Below, piece after piece: positions 31,740 to 39,417 of a stretch of 39,417 nt of DNA (its first letter is position 1; every line of letters starts with the position of its first letter). The notes beneath the pieces were generated by a model, which searched no databases, had not been told where the DNA came from, and saw only the letters and a program-made list of their open reading frames with translations. The position numbers and the translations under genes were made by a program. Origin of the DNA: Rhizobium esperanzae (GTDB taxonomy: Bacteria > Pseudomonadota > Alphaproteobacteria > Rhizobiales > Rhizobiaceae); assembly GCF_002204185.1 (NCBI RefSeq), contig NZ_MXPU01000030.1, positions 1 to 39,417 of the forward strand, given 5' to 3'.

Positions 31740-32789
31740 GTGACAAAGGCGCGGGTGACCGTCATAGACATTGCGAAGGCCGCCAATGTCTCCAAGTCGA
31801 CGGTGTCGCTCGTGCTTCAGGGATCCTCCCTGGTCAACGAGGCGACGCGTGCCAAGGTCAGTGCCGTGATGCGCGAGCTCGGATACGTCTATAATCGCGG
31901 CGCAGCCAATCTTCGGCAGGCCGGTTCCAAATCGAGGATCATCGGAGTCGTCGTGAACGATCTGACGAACAGCTTCTTTGCGGAGTTGGCGGTCGGGGTC
32001 GATGTGGTCGTTCAGTCGGCGGGTTTCGTGCAGTTCCTGTCGAATACCGGTGAGAGCATCGACAGGCAGCGCGAGGTTGTCGCATCGATGCGCGAACATG
32101 GCATTTCGGGTCTGATCGTCTCGCCGGCGCGCGCCACCGATGCCGCCGACTTCAAGCCGCTGGTCGCGGCAGGCATTCCCGTCGTTGTCGTCGTTCGAAA
32201 TCTGCCTGGCGCCAAGGTCTCGTCCATCGTCTCCGACAACCGGGCCGGCATGATGTCCGCCGTTCAGCATCTGGTGGGTCTCGGTCATAAGCGCATCGCA
32301 TTTCTCGGTGGCTTTCCCGATACCGCTGTCTTCGACGATCGCCTTGCCGGTTACCGCAGCGGAATGGAGGCGGCCGGGCTCAGCTACGACGAGGCACTCG
32401 TGATCTCGTCCGCCCCGTCGCGAGCGGGCGGCGTGGAGGCGATCGGAAAGGCGATCGCTGTTGGCGACCGACCCACTGCAGCCGTCTGCTTCAATGATGC
32501 CGTCGCCTTCGGAGTCTGCGACGGATTGCGTGCGCGCCGTCTGGAACCGGGCGCCGACTTCGCCGTCGTCGGCTTCGACGACGTCATCGAGGCTCAGGCG
32601 GCGGTTCCCGCGCTGACGACGGTCTCGGTCGATCCGCAAGGCATCGGGCGCCGCGGCGCGCAGATGCTCCTCAAGCAGATCAATGCCGGCAAGGCGGAAG
32701 CCGAGACGGTAACGACAGCCGTTCGGCTGGTCGTCCGCGAAAGTTGCGGCGCCGGTAAAGCCGCGCCGGCGAGAGCCGGCAGAGCGTGA
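31740..32789 (+). CDS. LacI-family transcriptional regulator
   Basis: The 349-aa protein has the LacI helix-turn-helix and hinge (VTVIDIAKAANVSKSTVSLVLQG, about 6-28; LGYVYNRGAANLRQ about 46-59) and a periplasmic-binding-like effector domain. GTG at 31740 is the start, with GGAGGG just upstream. Unlike most LacI members, which sit by sugar genes, it heads a CoA-transferase / hydratase / aldehyde dehydrogenase set, so its inducer may be an acid, aldehyde or CoA ester. A 22-nt palindrome in its promoter is its likely binding site. Confidence 0.93.
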   Translation: MTKARVTVIDIAKAANVSKSTVSLVLQGSSLVNEATRAKVSAVMRELGYVYNRGAANLRQAGSKSRIIGVVVNDLTNSFFAELAVGVDVVVQSAGFVQFLSNTGESIDRQREVVASMREHGISGLIVSPARATDAADFKPLVAAGIPVVVVVRNLPGAKVSSIVSDNRAGMMSAVQHLVGLGHKRIAFLGGFPDTAVFDDRLAGYRSGMEAAGLSYDEALVISSAPSRAGGVEAIGKAIAVGDRPTAAVCFNDAVAFGVCDGLRARRLEPGADFAVVGFDDVIEAQAAVPALTTVSVDPQGIGRRGAQMLLKQINAGKAEAETVTTAVRLVVRESCGAGKAAPARAGRA

Positions 32790-32808
32790 AATTGAAACGG
32801 GGTTCGAA

Positions 32809-34431
32809 GTGACGCATATGAAGAAGCATCTCACACCAGCCGAAGCGGCCGCGCTGATCCCGGATGGCGCCGTCGTCACGGTGTCGTCGTCGAGCGGTCT
32901 CGGTTGCCCCGACCTGATGCTGAAGGCGATCGGCGAGCGTTTCGATGCGACCGGTCATCCCAGTCACATTACCACCCTTCACCCGATTGCCGCCGGGGAT
33001 ATGAGCGGCATCAAGGGCGTCGACCATATCGCGAGGAAGGGTCTGCTCAAACGCATCATCGGCGGCTCCTATCCTTCAGGCCCGTCATCGGCCGAGCCGC
33101 CGTTGATCTGGCAGATGATCACCAACAACGAGATTCCGGCCTATAACATTCCCTCAGGCATCCTGTTCGACATCCACCGCGAAGCTGCCGCCAAGCGACC
33201 GGGTGTGCTGACCAAGGTCGGCATCGACACCTTCGTCGATCCGCAGCGGCAGGGCTGCGCGATGAACGCTCTGGCGTCCAGCGATCCGGTGGTCAAGCGC
33301 GTCAGCTTCGAGGGCGACGATTGGCTGTTCTTCCCCTCGATCGTTCCTCAGGTCGCCATCATCCGCGCCACCACCGCCGACGAACGCGGCAACCTCACCT
33401 ATGAACACGAAGGCGCCTATCTCGGCGGCCTCGATCAGGCGCTTGCCGCCCGCAACAACGGCGGCATCGTCATCGCGCAGGTCAAGCGGATAACCAAGGA
33501 AGGCTCGCTGAAGCCCCATGACGTGCGGGTGCCGGGAATGCTGGTCGATTATGTCATCGTCGATCCCGATCAGAAGCAGACGACGCAGACTGGGTACGAC
33601 CCGGCAATATCGGGCGAGATCTTTCGGCCGCTCGATAGCTTCCGCGTTCCGGAGTTCAATATCCAGAAGGTCATCGCGCGCCGCGTCGCGCAGGAGCTTG
33701 AGGCCGGAAGCTGCGTCAATCTCGGCTTCGGAATCTCGGCCAACGTCCCGCGGATTCTGCTGGAGGAGGGGCTTCACGGCGCTGTCACCTGGGTCATCGA
33801 GCAGGGCGCGGTCGGCGGTGTGCCGCTGCTCGACTTCGCCTTCGGTTGTGCCTCCAACGCCGACGCCTATATGCCGTCTCCCTATCAGTTCACCTACTTC
33901 CAAGGCGCTGGTTTCGATGCGTCGCTCCTGTCCTTCCTCGAAATCGGCAAGGACGGTTCGGTCAACGTCTCGAAGCTGTCGTTCCGGCCGCATGTCACGG
34001 CCGGTGCCGGAGGCTTCGTCGACATTACGGCGCGGGCGAAGAAGATCGTCTTTTCCGGCATGTTCAACGCCGGCGCGAAGCTTTCGATCGTCGACGGAAC
34101 TCTGCTCATCGAGAGGGAAGGCAAGCTGAAGAAGCTGGTGAACGAGGTCGAACACGTCACCTTCAGCGGCAGGCGCGCGATAGAGCAAGGACAGGACATC
34201 ACCTATGTCACCGAGCGGTGCGTGATGAAGCTGACAGCCGATGGCATCGTGTTGACCGAAATCGCTCCCGGGGTCGATCTTCAAACCCAGATCCTCGATC
34301 AGTCCGAATTCCGGCTGATCGTCGCGCCCGATCTGAAGGTGATGGACGCCGCATTTTTCCGGGAGACTGAGATCGGCCTTTCGCTTTCGGCAAAGAGGGC
34401 GCGGACATTGGAGGGCACCTTCAATGGCTAG
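32809..34431 (+). CDS. Acyl-CoA:carboxylate CoA-transferase (YdiF/propionate CoA-transferase type)
   Basis: The 540-aa protein carries both halves of a family I CoA-transferase in one chain: an N-terminal domain (LTPAEAAALIPDGAVVTVSS) and a C-terminal domain from about residue 290 (NLGFGISANVPRIL), with the probable catalytic Glu331 in TWVIEQGAVGGVP, which forms the glutamyl-CoA intermediate. It would move CoA from acetyl-CoA or similar to a carboxylic acid. The start may be GTG 32809 or ATG 32818. It lies 19 bp after lacI and overlaps the hydratase gene by eight bases. Confidence 0.9.
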   Translation: MTHMKKHLTPAEAAALIPDGAVVTVSSSSGLGCPDLMLKAIGERFDATGHPSHITTLHPIAAGDMSGIKGVDHIARKGLLKRIIGGSYPSGPSSAEPPLIWQMITNNEIPAYNIPSGILFDIHREAAAKRPGVLTKVGIDTFVDPQRQGCAMNALASSDPVVKRVSFEGDDWLFFPSIVPQVAIIRATTADERGNLTYEHEGAYLGGLDQALAARNNGGIVIAQVKRITKEGSLKPHDVRVPGMLVDYVIVDPDQKQTTQTGYDPAISGEIFRPLDSFRVPEFNIQKVIARRVAQELEAGSCVNLGFGISANVPRILLEEGLHGAVTWVIEQGAVGGVPLLDFAFGCASNADAYMPSPYQFTYFQGAGFDASLLSFLEIGKDGSVNVSKLSFRPHVTAGAGGFVDITARAKKIVFSGMFNAGAKLSIVDGTLLIEREGKLKKLVNEVEHVTFSGRRAIEQGQDITYVTERCVMKLTADGIVLTEIAPGVDLQTQILDQSEFRLIVAPDLKVMDAAFFRETEIGLSLSAKRARTLEGTFNG

Positions 34432-35203
34432 CGGAACGGTCAAGGTCGATATCGAAGGTCACGTGGCAATGCTGACGATGTCTCGTCCGGAGAAGTTGAA
34501 CGCGCTCGATCTCGATATGCTGAAAGCCTTGGCGGAGGCGGCCGACGCGGTGGAGGCGAACCCGAATGTGCGCGCTGCCGTTCTCACCGGCGAAGGAAAG
34601 GGCTTTTCCGCGGGAGGCGATATCAAGGCCTGGGGCGGAATGCAGCCTCAGGAGTTCGGTCACGCCTGGGTTCGCCACGGTCATCGCATCTTCGAAAGAC
34701 TGGCGACGCTCAGGGTGCCGCTGGTCGCGGCCCTCAACGGCCACGCCCTCGGAGGCGGGCTCGAACTGGCTGGCGTTGCCGACATTCGCCTCGCAGAGGA
34801 ACACATCAAGATCGGCCTGCCGGAGACCGGCCTCGGCATGGTGCCGGGCTGGTCCGGCACCCAGCGTCTCGTGCGCCGGTTTGGCGCGCAGACCGTCCGG
34901 CGCATGGCGCTCGGCGGCGAGATATTCACTGCCGAGGAAGCCCGCTTGCTCGGCATCGTCGACGCAGTCGTTCCGACAGGAAATTCGCTGGCTGCCGCCA
35001 GGGACTATGCCGAGCGGATTGCCGCAAGGGGGCCGGCCGCCGTGGAGATCGTCAAGCTGATGATCGCATCGGCAAACGGCGAAGACAACGGAACTGCGGT
35101 CGAAGCCCTGGGCTCGATCCTCGCCGCCACGACCGGCGATCTGAAGGAGGGCGTCGCATCGTTCAGCGAGAAGCGCCCGGCAACGTTCAAGGGAGAATGG
35201 TAA
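34424..35203 (+). CDS. Enoyl-CoA hydratase/isomerase family protein
   Basis: The 259-aa crotonase-fold protein has oxyanion-hole segments GFSAGGDIKAWGG (about 60-72) and NGHALGGGLEL (105-115). Both catalytic glutamates of true hydratases appear present: Glu114 (GGLELAG) and Glu134 (GLPETGLG), 20 residues apart as in rat crotonase. It probably adds water across a 2-enoyl-CoA. It overlaps the CoA-transferase gene by eight bases and shares one base with the dehydrogenase start, so the three are translationally coupled. Substrate unknown. Confidence 0.92.
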   Translation: MASGTVKVDIEGHVAMLTMSRPEKLNALDLDMLKALAEAADAVEANPNVRAAVLTGEGKGFSAGGDIKAWGGMQPQEFGHAWVRHGHRIFERLATLRVPLVAALNGHALGGGLELAGVADIRLAEEHIKIGLPETGLGMVPGWSGTQRLVRRFGAQTVRRMALGGEIFTAEEARLLGIVDAVVPTGNSLAAARDYAERIAARGPAAVEIVKLMIASANGEDNGTAVEALGSILAATTGDLKEGVASFSEKRPATFKGEW

Positions 35204-36723
35204 TGACGGTCCTCGTCAACCCCACTGCGCTGAGCGACCGTAGGGCGCGCGATTTCAAGATGCTCATCGACGGCAGATGGGAGGCCGGCGCCGCCGATCC
35301 GATCGAGCGTGTCGCGCCGAGCCACGGGGTCGTGGTCAGCCGTTTCCCGACCGGGAGCAGAAAGGACGCCGAGCGCGCCATAGCCGCCGCACGCAAGGCC
35401 TTCGATCTCGGGCCATGGCCGCGAATGACCGCCTCCGAACGTTCCGCCATCCTCCTAAAGGCCGCCGATTTAATCGCCGCGCGTGCCGAAGAGCTCGCAT
35501 TTCTTGATGCTATCGAGGCTGGAAAGCCGATCACGCAGGTACGGGGTGAAATTGCCGGCTCCGTCGACATATGGCGCTATGCGGCGGCACTTGCCCGTGA
35601 TCTCCACGGCGAAAGCTACAACACGCTTGGCGACGGCACGCTCGGTGTCGTCCTGCGCGAAGCGATCGGTGTGGTCTCGATCATTACGCCCTGGAACTTC
35701 CCGTTCCTGATCGTCGGCCAGAAGCTGCCCTTCGCGCTCGCCGCGGGCTGCACGACCGTCGTCAAACCCTCGGAACTGACATCGGGATCGACGCTTGTGC
35801 TCGGAGAAATCCTGCAGGAAGCAGGCCTGCCGGAGGGCGTCGTCAATATTGTCACCGGCACGGGACCTGAGGTCGGCGCAGTCATGACGTCCCATCCAAA
35901 CGTCGACATGGTCTCCTTCACCGGCTCGACCGGTGTCGGAAAACTGACCATGACGAATGCGGCGCAGACGCTGAAGAAGGTTTCGCTGGAGCTCGGCGGC
36001 AAGAACCCGCAGATCGTTTTCCCCGATGCCGACCTCGATGCCTTCGTCGATGCCGCCGTCTTCGGCGCCTATTTCAATGCCGGCGAGTGCTGCAACGCCG
36101 GCTCGCGGCTGATCCTTCACAAGTCGATCGCCTCAGACGTCGTCAGGCGGGTTGCCGAGCTGTCGGAGGGCGTGAAGGTTGGCGATCCCCTCGATCCCTC
36201 GACTCAGGTCGGCGCGATCATCACGCCGCAGCATCTGCAGAAGATCTCGGGCTATGTCGCCGGCGCCAGGAGCAGCGGCGCCCGGGTCGCCCACGGCGGC
36301 GAGACGCTCGACCTCGGCATGGGGCAGTTCATGTCGCCGACGATCCTCGAAGCGGTCACCCCCGATATGGCTGTGGCGCGCGAGGAAGTCTTTGGCCCGG
36401 TCTTGTCGGTCCTGACATTCGAGACGACTGCCGAAGCGATCGGGATTGCCAATTCCATCGACTACGGCCTGTCGGCCGGTGTCTGGAGCCGCGATTTCGA
36501 CGCCTGCCTGACGATCGGTCGGTCGGTGCGGGCGGGCACAGTCTGGATGAACACCTTCATGGATGGCGCCTCGGAGCTTCCCTTCGGCGGCTACAAGCAG
36601 AGCGGCCTCGGCCGCGAGCTCGGCCGCCACGCGGTTGAAGACTACACGGAGACCAAGACATTGAACATGCATATCGGCAAGCGCACCAACTGGTGGATGC
36701 CGCAAACGGAAAAGTTGGCTTAG
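35203..36723 (+). CDS. NAD(P)-dependent aldehyde dehydrogenase
   Basis: The 506-aa cytosolic enzyme has ALDH hallmarks: ITPWNFPFLIVGQKLPFALAAGC, FTGSTGVGKL, general base Glu263 (LELGGKNPQ) and nucleophile Cys297 (NAGECCNAGSR), plus the C-terminal LPFGGYKQSGLGRELG. It oxidises an aldehyde to its acid. An in-frame ATG at 35197 touches GGGAGA; the ATG at 35203 has proper spacing and a TAATG overlap with the hydratase gene, so it is chosen. It probably supplies the acid activated by the CoA-transferase in the same operon. Confidence 0.93.
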   Translation: MTVLVNPTALSDRRARDFKMLIDGRWEAGAADPIERVAPSHGVVVSRFPTGSRKDAERAIAAARKAFDLGPWPRMTASERSAILLKAADLIAARAEELAFLDAIEAGKPITQVRGEIAGSVDIWRYAAALARDLHGESYNTLGDGTLGVVLREAIGVVSIITPWNFPFLIVGQKLPFALAAGCTTVVKPSELTSGSTLVLGEILQEAGLPEGVVNIVTGTGPEVGAVMTSHPNVDMVSFTGSTGVGKLTMTNAAQTLKKVSLELGGKNPQIVFPDADLDAFVDAAVFGAYFNAGECCNAGSRLILHKSIASDVVRRVAELSEGVKVGDPLDPSTQVGAIITPQHLQKISGYVAGARSSGARVAHGGETLDLGMGQFMSPTILEAVTPDMAVAREEVFGPVLSVLTFETTAEAIGIANSIDYGLSAGVWSRDFDACLTIGRSVRAGTVWMNTFMDGASELPFGGYKQSGLGRELGRHAVEDYTETKTLNMHIGKRTNWWMPQTEKLA

Positions 36724-36738
36724 CCGGCAAGGAAACTA

Positions 36739-36753
36739 CGCCCAGGCTGGGCG
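36739..36753 (+). repeat. Short hairpin between the dehydrogenase and sugar-binding genes
   Basis: CGCCCA (36739-36744) pairs with TGGGCG (36748-36753) around GGC. No T-run follows, so a terminator is unlikely. It lies in the 90-bp gap separating the catabolic operon from the ABC transporter genes; no copy of the LacI palindrome is present in this gap. Confidence 0.3.
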
Positions 36754-36813
36754 GGTGATCGGTGCGGGGAATGGGTCCCGCATCTTGCAAACTTGAAACT
36801 GGGAGGTTTTTCG

Positions 36814-38076
36814 ATGCGCAAGTTTTTGACCACGACAGCGATGATCGCATTGGCTCTGGCCGGCGCGCATGTGTCCGCACGTGCTGCCGACGTCAAGGAA
36901 GTGCAGATGCTGCACTGGTGGACGTCAGGCGGCGAGGCTGCTGCCTTGAACGTCCTGAAGCAGGATCTGTCGAAGGAAGGCTTTGCCTGGAAGGACGTGC
37001 CGGTTGCCGGCGGCGGCGGTGATGCGGCGATGACGGCGCTGAAGGCGATGGTGGCGGCGGGTACTTATCCGACGGCCTCGCAGATGCTGGGTTATACCGT
37101 GCTCGATTATGCCCAGGCCGGCGTCATGGGTGACCTCACCGAGACGGCCAAGAAGGAAGGCTGGGACAAGTCGGTGCCGGCGGCGCTGCAGAAGTTCTCG
37201 GTCTATGACGGCAAGTGGGTCGCAGCCCCGGTCAACGTCCATTCGGTCAACTGGCTGTGGATCAACAAGGCTGTCATGGACAAGATCGGCGGCGCGCAGC
37301 CGAAGAGCTTCGACGACCTGATCGCCCTGCTCGACAAGGCGAAGGCTGCCGGCGTCATTCCCTTGGCGCTCGGCGGCCAGAACTGGCAGGAAGCGACGAT
37401 GTTCGATTCCATCGTGCTGTCGACCGGCGGACCGGAGTTCTACAAGAAGGCGTTCAACGACCTTGACGAGGCGTCGCTGAAGTCGGAGACGATGAAGAAG
37501 TCCTTCGACAACCTGGCGAAGATCGTCAAATATGTCGATCCGAACTTCTCCGGCCGCGACTGGAACCTGGCGACCGCCATGGTCATCAAGGGTGACGCGC
37601 TGGTGCAGGTGATGGGCGACTGGGCCAAGGGCGAATTCGTCGCCGCCAAGAAGACCCCGGACAAGGACTTCCTGTGCTACCGCTTCCCCGGCACCGAAGG
37701 CAGTGTGATCTACAATTCAGACATGTTCGGCATGTTCAACGTTCCCGACGACCGCAAGGCGGCGCAGGTGGCACTGGCCACCGCGACGCTGTCGAAGAGC
37801 TTCCAGTCGGCCTTCAACGTCGTCAAGGGTTCGGTTCCGGCCCGCACCGACGTTCCCGACACCGACTTCGACGCCTGCGGCAAGAAGGGCATCGCCGACC
37901 TGAAGGCGGCCAATGAGGGCGGCACGCTGTTCGGTTCGCTGGCCCAGGGTTATGGCGCCCCTCCGGCGATCGCCAATGCCTATAAGGACGTCGTCTCGAA
38001 GTTCGTCCACGGCCAGATCAAGAGCTCCGACGAAGCCGTCACCCAGCTCGTCCAGGCGATCGACGACGCCCGCTGA
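36814..38076 (+). CDS. Sugar ABC transporter, periplasmic substrate-binding protein (CUT1 type)
   Basis: The 420-aa precursor has a signal peptide (1 to about 24, ending SARAA) and a family 1 solute-binding fold starting VKEVQMLHWWTSGGEAAAL, with later VAAPVNVHSVNWLWINKAVMD and LVQVMGDWAKGEF. It resembles glucose/mannose-type binding proteins such as GtsA of pseudomonads, but the ligand is not certain. GGGAGG at 36801-36806 fixes the ATG at 36814 over an earlier in-frame start at 36793. A strong non-terminator hairpin follows before the permease genes. Confidence 0.93.
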   Translation: MRKFLTTTAMIALALAGAHVSARAADVKEVQMLHWWTSGGEAAALNVLKQDLSKEGFAWKDVPVAGGGGDAAMTALKAMVAAGTYPTASQMLGYTVLDYAQAGVMGDLTETAKKEGWDKSVPAALQKFSVYDGKWVAAPVNVHSVNWLWINKAVMDKIGGAQPKSFDDLIALLDKAKAAGVIPLALGGQNWQEATMFDSIVLSTGGPEFYKKAFNDLDEASLKSETMKKSFDNLAKIVKYVDPNFSGRDWNLATAMVIKGDALVQVMGDWAKGEFVAAKKTPDKDFLCYRFPGTEGSVIYNSDMFGMFNVPDDRKAAQVALATATLSKSFQSAFNVVKGSVPARTDVPDTDFDACGKKGIADLKAANEGGTLFGSLAQGYGAPPAIANAYKDVVSKFVHGQIKSSDEAVTQLVQAIDDAR

Positions 38077-38091
38077 GGCCCTCGTCGAACA

Positions 38092-38121
38092 AGGCTTCCC
38101 CGCGTCTGCGCGGGGAAGCTT
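38092..38121 (+). promoter_or_regulatory. Intercistronic stem-loop between binding-protein and permease genes
   Basis: GCTTCCCCGCG (38094-38104) pairs perfectly with CGCGGGGAAGC (38109-38119) around TCTG, extended by a G-T and an A-T pair. No T-run follows. In ABC operons such hairpins after the binding-protein gene protect its mRNA from 3' decay and hold permease expression lower; that role is inferred here. Confidence 0.6.
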
Positions 38122-38180
38122 CAGCCCCTGACGGATATGCGGGGGCGATCATGCGGGGACAGGCATGCTGGCCAGCCCCG

Positions 38181-38204
38181 TGACGACATGCATGACGACA
38201 TGCA
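38181..38204 (+). repeat. Perfect 12-bp tandem duplication in the permease leader
   Basis: TGACGACATGCA occurs twice back to back (38181-38192 and 38193-38204), directly before the GGGAGG ribosome-binding site of the permease gene. It looks like a recent slippage duplication. Confidence 0.85.
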
Positions 38205-38222
38205 GGGAGGAGATGACATTCC

Positions 38223-39176
38223 ATGAGCACAGTTGCGACCACCGATCCGGTTCTGACGCCGCGGCAAGCGACGCGGGTCTCGCTGCGGGGCCGGCTGCAG
38301 GATGCGCTGCCGAAGATCGTACTGGCGCCGAGCTTCGTCATCACGCTGATCTTCGTCTACGGCTTCATCGTCTGGACGGCCTATCTCTCCTTCACCAATT
38401 CCAAGACCTTTCCGTCCTATGCGCTGACCGGCGCACGCGCCTATCAGCGGCTGTGGCGCTGGACCTTCGAGAATGATCCGCCGTCCTCCTGGTATACCTC
38501 GATCACCAACATGGCGATCTTCGGCTTCCTCTATGTCGGCATCTGCCTGGCACTCGGTCTTTTCCTGGCGATTCTGCTCGACCAGAAGATCCGCGGCGAG
38601 GGACTATTGCGACCGATCTTCCTCTATCCGATGGCGCTTTCCTTCATCGTCACCGGGGTGGCCTGGAAGTGGTTCCTCGATCCGGGCCTCGGGCTGGAGC
38701 AGACACTGCATCACTTCGGCTGGACGAGCTTCCACTTCGACTGGATCAAGAACAAGGACTTCGTCATCTACACCGTCGTCATCGCCGGTGTCTGGCAGGC
38801 CTCCGGCTTTGTCATGGCGATGTTTCTGGCCGGCCTTCGCGGCATCGACGGCGAGATCATGAAGGCGGCGCAGATCGACGGCGCCTCGCCCTTCCAGCTT
38901 TATCGGCGCATCGTCATTCCGCTGTTGCGGCCGATCTTCCTGTCGGCCTTCATCGTGCTCGCCCATATGGCGATCAAGTCCTACGACCTGGTGGTGGCGC
39001 TGACCTCGGGCGGGCCGGGCGGCTCGGCCTGGCTGCCGTCCAACTTCATGTATGAATATACCTTCAAGCGCAACGAGATGGCCGTCGGCTCGGCCAGCGC
39101 CATCATCATGCTGATGACCATCTCGGCAATCATCGTGCCTTATCTCTATTCCGAACTGAAGGAGAAGGCCCGATGA
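38223..39176 (+). CDS. Sugar ABC transporter permease, first subunit (MalF/GtsB type)
   Basis: The 317-aa inner-membrane protein has about six TM helices and the transporter EAA loop in the form GIDGEIMKAAQIDGASPFQLYRRIVIPLLRP (about 219-249), which docks the ATPase. The start ATG at 38223 has GGGAGG about 12 bases upstream, a longer spacing than usual, with an earlier out-of-frame ATG between. It overlaps the second permease by four bases (ATGA). It forms the channel with that subunit; the ATPase is beyond the window. Confidence 0.94.
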   Translation: MSTVATTDPVLTPRQATRVSLRGRLQDALPKIVLAPSFVITLIFVYGFIVWTAYLSFTNSKTFPSYALTGARAYQRLWRWTFENDPPSSWYTSITNMAIFGFLYVGICLALGLFLAILLDQKIRGEGLLRPIFLYPMALSFIVTGVAWKWFLDPGLGLEQTLHHFGWTSFHFDWIKNKDFVIYTVVIAGVWQASGFVMAMFLAGLRGIDGEIMKAAQIDGASPFQLYRRIVIPLLRPIFLSAFIVLAHMAIKSYDLVVALTSGGPGGSAWLPSNFMYEYTFKRNEMAVGSASAIIMLMTISAIIVPYLYSELKEKAR

Positions 39177-39417
39177 GCAGCCTCACCTCTTCCATCGGCA
39201 CGTCGGCCGCAATGCTTTCGCAGAGCGGCGATAGCAGGACGAACAGCGCCCGCTGGATCGGCCGACTGGCCATCTACGGCCTGCTGGTGATCTTCGCCAT
39301 CCTCTACCTGATGCCGCTCTTCGTCATGCTGACGACCTCGTTCAAGACGATGGACGAGATCCAGGGCGGCAACATGCTGGCGCTGCCGCAAGCGCCGACC
39401 TTCGATCCCTGGGTCAA
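39173..39417 (+). CDS. Sugar ABC transporter permease, second subunit (MalG/GtsC type), 3' truncated by window edge
   Basis: An ATG in an ATGA overlap with the first permease opens a frame that runs off the window after 81 codons. It has a Ser/Thr-rich cytosolic start, a TM helix (LAIYGLLVIFAILYLMPLFVML) and TTSFKTMDEIQGG, typical of MalG-type CUT1 permeases just after helix 1. It should heterodimerise with the first permease. Confidence 0.9.
   Translation, partial: MSSLTSSIGTSAAMLSQSGDSRTNSARWIGRLAIYGLLVIFAILYLMPLFVMLTTSFKTMDEIQGGNMLALPQAPTFDPWV

Noticed and set aside
31584..32879. Minus-strand frame of about 430 codons opposite lacI
   Set aside because: Shadow of the LacI coding strand, and it would run over the promoter and operator.
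33154..34443. Minus-strand frame of about 430 codons opposite the CoA-transferase gene
   Set aside because: The plus-strand protein is clearly a CoA-transferase; the antisense product is Arg/Asp/His-rich and unlike any family.
38165..38476. Plus-strand frame overlapping the first permease start
   Set aside because: It is out of frame with the permease and encodes no recognisable domain; the permease frame has clear TM helices.

Overview
The window is a chromosomal segment of about 60% GC from an alphaproteobacterium, most likely Rhizobium in the R. leguminosarum/R. etli group. The taxon is inferred from protein sequences, from gene order (adk between secY and rpsM, no rpmJ or map there) and from codon use; no 16S rRNA gene is present.

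Region 1 (1-15410) runs from the 3' end of tuf through the fused S10, spc and alpha ribosomal-protein clusters: rpsJ rplC rplD rplW rplB rpsS rplV rpsC rplP rpmC rpsQ, then rplN rplX rplE rpsN rpsH rplF rplR rpsE rpmD rplO secY adk, then rpsM rpsK rpoA rplQ. It encodes ribosomal proteins, the SecY translocon channel, adenylate kinase and the RNA polymerase alpha subunit. Every gap longer than about 90 bp holds a hairpin resembling an intrinsic terminator, several of them with a T-run. The 19 short or overlapping junctions appear to have none. The cluster therefore looks like a chain of separately tuned transcription units.

Region 2 (15411-23970) is housekeeping and envelope genes: a DUF2809 membrane protein, the periplasmic methionine-sulfoxide repair pair msrP-msrQ (minus strand) divergent from ilvD, a degenerate tRNA-Lys(CUU)-like sequence just after ilvD, an LprI-like secreted protein, a DUF1232 membrane protein, a Do-family serine protease overlapping rarA, a DUF1883 protein and a 52-aa membrane protein.

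Region 3 (23971-31389) is accessory: a ketopantoate-reductase-like pseudogene with two lesions, an SDR oxidoreductase divergent from a LysR regulator, a nucleoside 2-deoxyribosyltransferase-like protein, a secreted alpha/beta hydrolase whose nucleophile serine is replaced by Asp, a carboxymuconolactone-decarboxylase-like protein and an orphan soluble PAS histidine kinase.

Region 4 (31390-39417) is catabolic and transport: a LacI regulator with a 22-nt palindromic operator inside its own promoter, followed by a tightly packed CoA-transferase / enoyl-CoA hydratase / aldehyde dehydrogenase operon. After it come a CUT1-type sugar ABC transporter's binding protein, first permease and the start of the second permease, which runs off the window. 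No CRISPR array, insertion sequence, prophage or rRNA was seen.
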